Assembly (NCBI RefSeq): GCF_016405965.1 | Contig: NZ_JAEFCD010000039.1 | Location: 1-36,288 of the forward strand | Length of the DNA: 36,288 bases | Direction of reading: 5' to 3' | Source of the DNA: Alteromonas sp. IB21 | GTDB taxonomy: Bacteria > Pseudomonadota > Gammaproteobacteria > Enterobacterales > Alteromonadaceae | Part shown: positions 31,322 to 36,288 of the stretch, piece by piece | Layout of the letters: each line of letters starts with the position of its first letter | Position numbering within the stretch: position 1 is the stretch's first letter | Translations under genes and position numbers: made by a program | Notes under the pieces: model-generated | What the model was told of the DNA's origin: nothing | The model's database searches: none | Seen by the model: only the letters and a program-made list of their open reading frames with translations

Positions 31322-33252
31322 GGTAATTCAACCTTACTGTCGGCGGTATGATAAAGCTCGGCGCCCGATCTATTGAACGCGTTTGCCATGTCTTTCATGC
31401 CTTTTTCCTTTTCTTTTTCCTTTCCTAAGGCTTGGGCATGGGCTTGGTTTTCCGCCTGCTTAGCGACATCCCGTACTTCCTGAGAAATTTTCATGCTGCA
31501 GAACTTAGGGCCGCACATAGAGCAGAAGTGAGCAACTTTGCCTGAAGCCTGAGGAAGGGTTTCATCGTGATAGGCACGAGCGGTATGCGGGTCTAACGCT
31601 AAGTTGAACTGATCTTCCCATCTAAATTCAAAGCGCGCTTTCGACATGGCGTTGTCGCGAATTTGTGCGCCTGGGTGACCTTTGGCTAAATCAGCGGCAT
31701 GAGCGGCAATTTTATAGGTAATTAAGCCTTGTTTTACATCCTCTTTATTGGGTAGGCCTAAGTGCTCTTTAGGTGTTACATAGCAGAGCATAGCGCAGCC
31801 AAACCAACCAATCATGGCGGCACCAATGCCGGATGTGAAGTGGTCGTAGCCCGGTGCGATATCGGTAGTTAGGGGGCCAAGGGTATAGAAGGGCGCTTCA
31901 TGACAGTGCTTAAGCTGCTCTTCCATGTTCGCTTTAATCATATGCATTGGCACATGCCCGGGGCCTTCAATCATTACCTGAACATCGTATTCCCATGCAA
32001 TTTTAGTTAGCTCACCAAGAGTTCGTAACTCAGAGAACTGTGCGTCGTCGTTAGCATCGGCAACGCTGCCTGGACGCAGGCCATCACCTAACGACAAGGC
32101 CACGTCATACTTGGCGCAAATTTCACAGATATCGCGAAAATGCTCGTATAAGAAGCTTTGCTGGTGGTGACTTAAGCACCATTTCGCCATAATTGACCCG
32201 CCGCGGGATACAATACCGGTGACTCGTTTTGCAGTAAGGTGAACGTACTCAAGCAGTACACCAGCATGAATGGTGAAATAATCCACCCCTTGCTCGGCCT
32301 GCTCGATAAGCGTGTCTTTAAACATCTCCCATGTGAGGTCCTCGGCAACGCCGTTTACTTTCTCAAGGGCCTGATAAATGGGCACGGTGCCAAGTGGAAC
32401 CGGACTATTTCGCAGAAGCCACTCGCGGGTTTCGTGAATGTTTCTGCCGGTGGATAAATCCATGATGGTGTCAGCGCCCCAGCGGGTCGACCACACCAGC
32501 TTTTCTACCTCTTCTTCAATGGAAGAGGTCACCGCTGAGTTACCAATGTTGGCGTTAATTTTCACCAAGAAGTTGCGGCCAATAATCATTGGCTCTAGCT
32601 CAGGGTGGTTAATGTTGCACGGAATAATGGCGCGCCCTGCGGCTACTTCTTGTCGCACAAATTCAGGGGTTATCGTATCGGGTAAATTTGCGCCAAAGTG
32701 TTCGCCTTTGTGTTGCTGCGTAAGTTCGGCATCTTTAATTGCTTGGCGACCCATATTTTCGCGAATGGCAATGTATTCCATTTCAGGGGTAATAATGCCC
32801 TGTCTGGCGTAGTGTAGTTGCGTAACGTTTTTGCCCGCTTTCGCTTTTAACGGTTTGCGGTTGCGTATAAAGCGAAAGTCTTCGGTAAAAATGTCGTTTT
32901 CACGCGCTTTAGCAAAGTGTGATGAAACACCATCAAGTTCGCGCGTATCACCACGCTCTTCAATCCAGGCTTTGCGCAAAGGCGCTAAGCCTTTGTGCAC
33001 GTCAATAGTTTCCTTCGGGTCGCCGTAAGGGCCTGATGTGTCGTACACCGGAATCGGCGGGTTTGGTGTTAAAATAGGGTTTTCTTCGGTGCCACCGACT
33101 AAGCTGTCGTGCTGATGAATAAGGCGCATGGCAACGCGGATGTCATCTCGACTTCCGCTTTCGTAATGGCGTGTGGAATTGGGGTAAGCTTCGCCCGCTA
33201 GCTCATTGATGAATTGTTGCGCTTGTTGGCGCTGTTCGCGTCTGTTCGACAT
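31318..33252 (-). CDS. thiC: ThiC, phosphomethylpyrimidine synthase
   Basis: A 644-residue radical-SAM enzyme that rearranges aminoimidazole ribotide to HMP phosphate. The C-terminal 4Fe-4S motif is CSMCGPKFC (CxxCx4C). Other family blocks are NANIGNSAVTSSIEEEVEK, WGADTIMDLSTGRNIHETR, FTIHAGVL, SRGGSIMAKWCL, LSLGDGLRPGS, EGPGHVPMHMI and APFYTLGPLTTDIAPGYDH. A Lys/Glu-rich stretch (KEKEKEKG) lies near the end. First gene of the operon, behind a TPP riboswitch. The ATG directly follows an 8-bp inverted repeat that encloses the AAAAGG ribosome-binding site. Confidence 0.98.
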   Translation of the reverse strand: MSNRREQRQQAQQFINELAGEAYPNSTRHYESGSRDDIRVAMRLIHQHDSLVGGTEENPILTPNPPIPVYDTSGPYGDPKETIDVHKGLAPLRKAWIEERGDTRELDGVSSHFAKARENDIFTEDFRFIRNRKPLKAKAGKNVTQLHYARQGIITPEMEYIAIRENMGRQAIKDAELTQQHKGEHFGANLPDTITPEFVRQEVAAGRAIIPCNINHPELEPMIIGRNFLVKINANIGNSAVTSSIEEEVEKLVWSTRWGADTIMDLSTGRNIHETREWLLRNSPVPLGTVPIYQALEKVNGVAEDLTWEMFKDTLIEQAEQGVDYFTIHAGVLLEYVHLTAKRVTGIVSRGGSIMAKWCLSHHQQSFLYEHFRDICEICAKYDVALSLGDGLRPGSVADANDDAQFSELRTLGELTKIAWEYDVQVMIEGPGHVPMHMIKANMEEQLKHCHEAPFYTLGPLTTDIAPGYDHFTSGIGAAMIGWFGCAMLCYVTPKEHLGLPNKEDVKQGLITYKIAAHAADLAKGHPGAQIRDNAMSKARFEFRWEDQFNLALDPHTARAYHDETLPQASGKVAHFCSMCGPKFCSMKISQEVRDVAKQAENQAHAQALGKEKEKEKGMKDMANAFNRSGAELYHTADSKVELP

Positions 33253-33289
33253 AGCATTTTGGCCTTTTACGTTTAGGTTTAAAAATGCT
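33253..33289 (-). promoter_or_regulatory. start-site stem-loop of thiC (possible riboswitch expression platform)
   Basis: In the mRNA AGCATTTT (33289-33282) can pair with AAAATGCT (33260-33253), 8 bp. The loop holds AAAAGG and the stem ends directly at the ATG. It would hide or frame the ribosome-binding site; which state it takes with TPP bound is not known from sequence. Confidence 0.45.
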
Positions 33290-33524
33290 TGTCAGGAGTG
33301 AAGGAGAATACAATGTGTGAGGGTTAAGGTTTTAACCCCGGCTTTCAACTCGAGGGTAATAACAATTGTGTGATGAGCGTTACCGTTGCTTTAGCCTAGA
33401 CGCTTGCGCCGCTGTCTGCGCTCGCTTTCTACGCTTAACCTATCCTAACGTTTGCATCACTCGCTTTATTACACCAACGAGCCACAGTGCTGTGATTATT
33501 ATAAGCACTGTGTGCATTGCATTT
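33290..33524 (-). other. long thiC leader between riboswitch and start-site stem
   Basis: 235 nt of leader without a gene. It holds a 9-bp perfect hairpin directly after the riboswitch (CACAGTGCT 33483-33491 / AGCACTGTG 33504-33512) and a 7-bp hairpin (GGGTTAA 33321-33327 / TTAACCC 33332-33338). Neither has a U-run, so they look like parts of a folding leader rather than intrinsic terminators. Confidence 0.5.
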
Positions 33525-33618
33525 TCTTGTTCCCTTCGCAGGTATTAGCCTGATCAGGTTCTACGGATCCCACTTTCGCGGTCTCAGCTTACTGGGTTAC
33601 CAGTGAAGCACTCCGACA
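33525..33618 (-). ncRNA. TPP riboswitch (THI element)
   Basis: On the minus strand all conserved blocks are present in order: TCGGAGTGC, then GCTGAGA, GGGATCCGTAGAACCTGAT, CAGGCTAATACCTGCG and GAAGGGAACAAG. These include the CUGAGA pyrimidine-sensing loop and the ACCUGAU / UAAUACCUGCG core. It heads the thiC operon and turns it down when TPP is plentiful. Confidence 0.97.
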
Positions 33619-34022
33619 AGTAATTTGTTTTATTCGCGCTTTAAACAAGGTTTGGTCACTAAAAATAAGCGTTTTCAAGCGCAAACTAAGAGCACGAATT
33701 TACTGTTCCTTTTTACTATATCTTCAATTTTACGGTTAATACAAGTACTACCAGCTAGGTTAAATGAAACGGCTATTTGCATTCTAAGGTTGGAAATCAG
33801 CCTTTCTGCCAAGGCAATGAAAAGGCTTAGTTGGTTGGAAGCTTAAGTATGAGGGGCGGCATTGTACGTACTCCGGTCGTTCAGGAATGTTTGGTGCAAT
33901 CAGCGCTTAACGGGTCAATAGGTCCAAATTTTCACAACATCGCCTACCTGACTAAAAGTTAAACTTGCTAATACTATATGTTGCATTGTTTAATATGATT
34001 ATGCATACGGAGGCGTGTATAA
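33619..34022. other. gene-free stretch between the thi riboswitch and the DUF3800 cassette
   Basis: 404 bp. It must contain the thiC promoter (minus) and the cassette promoter (plus); I cannot place either firmly. One nested hairpin (AGCCTTT...AAAGGCT, ~33799-33827) is visible. A good GGAGG (34008-34012 region) serves the DUF3800 start. Small ORFs here have no support. No att site or direct repeat was found. Confidence 0.5.
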
Positions 34023-34820
34023 ATGGCAAAAGGAAAGCTAATTTGGCATATTGCCTGTGACGAATCTGGTATAGATGGGCAGGTATACTACGGTTTTGGT
34101 TCCTTGTGGATGAAGTACCAACGTCGCGGCGATTTTGTTCGTATCATCAGAAATCTTAGGGAAAAGTATCGATATACAAACGAAATTAAATGGCAACGTG
34201 CTCATCAGAAAAATAACATTGATTTTTACAAAGAGCTTGCCGATGTATTTTTCAAACACGCGTGGCTGGCTTTTCATTGCATAGTTATTAGAAAAGGATT
34301 GGTAGATAAATCATTTCATGACGGTGACTACGACCTTGCAATGCGAAAACACTTCACAACTCTTATTTCTTCAAAAATAAAAGCAGTTAAAAAAGCACAT
34401 CCTAATCAGTTATCAGAATTTCGAGTCGAAGTCGACCCATTACCGTCGCGATACAATAAGGCTGACGAAGCGTTTCATACAATCGCTAACAATATCCTAA
34501 AACAAGAATTAGGCGGTGATGCTCTGATTCAAACAGTTGTGACTAAAGACTCAAAAGATTCTCAGCAAATACAGCTGGCTGACTTTCTGTTGGGAGCAGT
34601 TATGAGCGCGTTTCAAGGAAAAGTAACCTCTGATAGAAAGCGAGATATGGCGAATCATATTGCATCATATTTAGGCTGGGACTCGCTCAAACACGACACT
34701 TGGGACTATGAGCGAAAATTTAATATTTGGTATTTTCATGATATCAGGCGAGATCAACGTGAAATTCATACGAAGAATGTAGAGCTGAGATATCCGCTCC
34801 CTGCAAAATCACTTAAGTGA
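34023..34820 (+). CDS. DUF3800-family protein (putative RNase H-like nuclease)
   Basis: 265 residues; ATG 34023 has GGAGG nine bases upstream. The N-terminus has the DUF3800 signature CDESG (Asp13, Glu14, Ser15) on the first strand, followed by YYGFGSLWM. Other likely acidic positions are Glu54 (YTNEIKW), Asp138 (RVEVDPL) and Asp187 in QIQLADFLLGAV. This spacing is typical of DUF3800, thought from its acidic pattern to share an RNase H-like fold; family members are common in mobile and defence loci. Enzyme activity is inference. It is the first of three closely packed genes: the next starts 14 bp downstream. The cassette looks more AT-rich than the thiamine genes beside it, in line with horizontal transfer. 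Confidence 0.82.
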   Translation: MAKGKLIWHIACDESGIDGQVYYGFGSLWMKYQRRGDFVRIIRNLREKYRYTNEIKWQRAHQKNNIDFYKELADVFFKHAWLAFHCIVIRKGLVDKSFHDGDYDLAMRKHFTTLISSKIKAVKKAHPNQLSEFRVEVDPLPSRYNKADEAFHTIANNILKQELGGDALIQTVVTKDSKDSQQIQLADFLLGAVMSAFQGKVTSDRKRDMANHIASYLGWDSLKHDTWDYERKFNIWYFHDIRRDQREIHTKNVELRYPLPAKSLK

Positions 34821-34834
34821 AGTAGAAAAAAAGA

Positions 34835-35590
34835 ATGAAAAAAAGTAACCACCAAGGAAAGGTGTTAAAAGATCATAAAAAAGTGGGCAAAAAGTTCATC
34901 CCCCCTTTAATGCAAATCGACAAGATGAGAGAAACATCGTTTGTAAACGACCGGCTTCCGTGCTTAATTTGGATGTCGTCATTATATCTTCGTCTTGGCG
35001 ATAGGAATGCAACTAAAGTCATTGTTGATTTTATTGATACTGCGTATAACTGCTTTGAGGGTGAAAAAATTGCGCCGCTTCAATACATGGGTAGCTATAC
35101 AACTCTGTCAGATTCAAAAAAGAATGAATTGTATGAGACATTAAGAACGAAACCATATTTCAACGACGTTTTAAGTAATCTCGAACATCAGTATCACTTA
35201 TTAAAGAGCTATCCATTAGCGTTTCTTTTTTCTGAGCACCAGTATGGTGTTGACCGTGAAGATGCCATTGAAATGCTGAAAGAGGATGTAGAGGCGCTTT
35301 TGGATAGACTGTCATCAAAAGCGACCAAAGTTCAGGTTACTGCGGTTTACGCAGAGATAATATCTGGGCGAATGAAAATTTCTGCTCATATCGACTTGCC
35401 TGACTTCAATGCAATATTCAAAGCGCCAGAGTCTGATGATGCAAAGCGTGTTGCAAGTTTTGCTCGCGCTCATATCAACGGATTTGCAGCAGCTTCTTTT
35501 TTGAAAGAAATAGGGGTTCCTGAAAACAATTGGCCAGAGACTTTTTGGAATGAGGCTTTTGATTTAGATGGATGCGACAATGGATATTGA
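34835..35590 (+). CDS. unrecognised protein, middle gene of the DUF3800 cassette
   Basis: 251 residues, not recognised. It starts with a very basic segment (KKSNHQGKVLKDHKKVGKKF), then turns mostly helical. Visible stretches are LPCLIWMSSLYLRLGDRNA, a middle acidic block REDAIEMLKEDVEALLDRL, and a late segment FARAHINGFAAASFL. No signal peptide, membrane span or catalytic motif stands out. ATG 34835 lies 14 bp after the DUF3800 stop, and its 3' end overlaps the start of the DUF5677-like gene by 11 bp, so all three are likely one operon. The opening PPLMQIDKMRETSFVNDRLP may be a fingerprint useful for searching. Function unknown; a role together with the two neighbours is inferred from spacing only. 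Confidence 0.75.
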   Translation: MKKSNHQGKVLKDHKKVGKKFIPPLMQIDKMRETSFVNDRLPCLIWMSSLYLRLGDRNATKVIVDFIDTAYNCFEGEKIAPLQYMGSYTTLSDSKKNELYETLRTKPYFNDVLSNLEHQYHLLKSYPLAFLFSEHQYGVDREDAIEMLKEDVEALLDRLSSKATKVQVTAVYAEIISGRMKISAHIDLPDFNAIFKAPESDDAKRVASFARAHINGFAAASFLKEIGVPENNWPETFWNEAFDLDGCDNGY

Positions 35591-36288
35591 AGAATTAGTA
35601 AGTGGCTACGTCGATTACCTAGTGGACAGTTTCGATGAAGTTTGGACTAAAGTTAAAATTCCCGCGGATAAACTGGAGGCATTATCTGCCATTGGTGGTC
35701 TTTTATCTCGACAAATTACTCTCTCCATCGAGTTGGCTCAAGCTCCCTCAACATGGAACGGACATTCTGCACCATTATTCTTACGCTCTATGACCGATTT
35801 ATATATCACGCTTGCGTGGATGATGGATGATTTGGAAGAGCGACCCCATAAATACATTATGCATGGTCTGGGTGAAGCAAAGTTACTTATCGAACACTAC
35901 AAGCTCCTGTTAGAAAAGGAGGAATATCAAGAAGACAAAGAAGATCTTCAACAAATGATAGAGTTTAGAGAGCATTGGATTAATTCACAACGCAATGAAT
36001 TTTTTGTCGAAGTGGATGTTGGAACGTGGTCGAATTTAAATTGTAGGAAAATGGCGCAAGAGGCAGATTGCGAAGACCTTTATAATTTTGCTTACACGCC
36101 CTTTAGCCAAGTGGCGCATAGCATGTGGCCCCATGTTTCAGTTTACAATATGACTCGTTGCAAAAATCCACTACATAAGCACCACTTGATTCCTGCTCTA
36201 CTAGACGTGCCGCTCGACCCCGACTACTTGTATAGATCCTGCAAATACGTTGACAAGACTTATCGGTTGTTTGAAAAGCACTTTGAAG
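35580..36288 (+). CDS. DUF5677-like protein, 3' end off window
   Basis: Partial: 236 codons from ATG 35580 remain open to the last base. The start overlaps the previous gene by 11 bp. It resembles DUF5677 (my recognition by pattern, not a search): a helical protein with a conserved block SAPLFLRSMTDLYITLAWMM, an acidic helix (EKEEYQEDKEDLQQMIEF), and the His-rich segment YTPFSQVAHSMWPHVS followed by CKNPLHKHH. The family is found in many bacteria without known function and often in accessory regions. Its C-terminus and any further cassette genes are beyond the window. Confidence 0.72.
   Translation, partial: MDIEELVSGYVDYLVDSFDEVWTKVKIPADKLEALSAIGGLLSRQITLSIELAQAPSTWNGHSAPLFLRSMTDLYITLAWMMDDLEERPHKYIMHGLGEAKLLIEHYKLLLEKEEYQEDKEDLQQMIEFREHWINSQRNEFFVEVDVGTWSNLNCRKMAQEADCEDLYNFAYTPFSQVAHSMWPHVSVYNMTRCKNPLHKHHLIPALLDVPLDPDYLYRSCKYVDKTYRLFEKHFE

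Noticed and set aside
33483..33512. Intrinsic terminator directly after the TPP aptamer
   Set aside because: The 9-bp hairpin is perfect, but no U-run follows on the minus strand.
33366..33846. Two small plus-strand ORFs across the TPP riboswitch region
   Set aside because: The sequence is explained by the riboswitch and leader on the other strand; no ribosome-binding sites or recognisable proteins.
1..36288. CRISPR array, tRNA, rRNA, integrase or phage structural genes
   Set aside because: Looked for on both strands by eye; no evenly spaced short repeats, no cloverleaf-like genes and no such proteins seen.

Overview
The window looks like a chromosomal stretch of a marine gammaproteobacterium of the Alteromonas type. 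This is inferred from moderate GC, two TonB-dependent receptors, an H-NOX/histidine kinase pair, a ThiD-ThiE fusion and a stand-alone ycjXF pair. No rRNA, tRNA, CRISPR array, transposase or integrase was seen.

Layout. (1) 1-2516, minus: a methyltransferase gene overlapping by one base a PLD-like/SF2 helicase gene that runs off the left edge. (2) 2704-7613, plus: a three-gene operon matching yhiI-rbbA-yhhJ (membrane-fusion protein, double-ATPase/permease fusion, second permease). (3) 7641-9835: a Fur-type site, a promoter and a siderophore-type TonB-dependent receptor. (4) 9937-11756, minus: a heme NO/O2 sensor (H-NOX) followed by its HNOBA-domain histidine kinase. (5) 12011-19317: a locus rearranged by duplication. 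It holds a secreted small-protein gene (P1), an exported amidohydrolase, a large TonB-dependent receptor, two more secreted paralogues (P2, P3), and an orphan copy of the receptor's C-terminus with its terminator. (6) 19326-21577: an acyl-CoA dehydrogenase divergent from a LysR regulator. (7) 21773-25233: an MBL-fold hydrolase, then ycjX-ycjF behind a strong sigma-54 promoter match. (8) 25339-26565, minus: a ThrE-type threonine/serine exporter. (9) 26613-33618, minus: a compact thiamine operon, thiC-thiDE-thiF-thiS-thiG-thiH, with a TPP riboswitch at its head and an intrinsic terminator at its end. (10) 34023-36288, plus: a cassette of a DUF3800 protein, an unrecognised protein and a DUF5677-like protein, which runs off the right edge.

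How it fits together. The thiamine block makes both halves of thiamine phosphate and joins them, under TPP feedback. The rbbA block resembles a multidrug-type exporter, and the receptor after it is a likely iron-regulated siderophore importer. Locus 5 looks like outer-membrane import of an unknown substrate, an exported hydrolase, and a family of periplasmic helper proteins with a TonB-box-like start. Its repeats suggest that a P...receptor unit was duplicated and one receptor copy later lost all but its end.

The best candidates for something undescribed are the P1/P2/P3 family with its receptor, and the DUF3800/unknown/DUF5677 cassette at the right edge. The sigma-54 promoter at ycjXF is the clearest new regulatory prediction.
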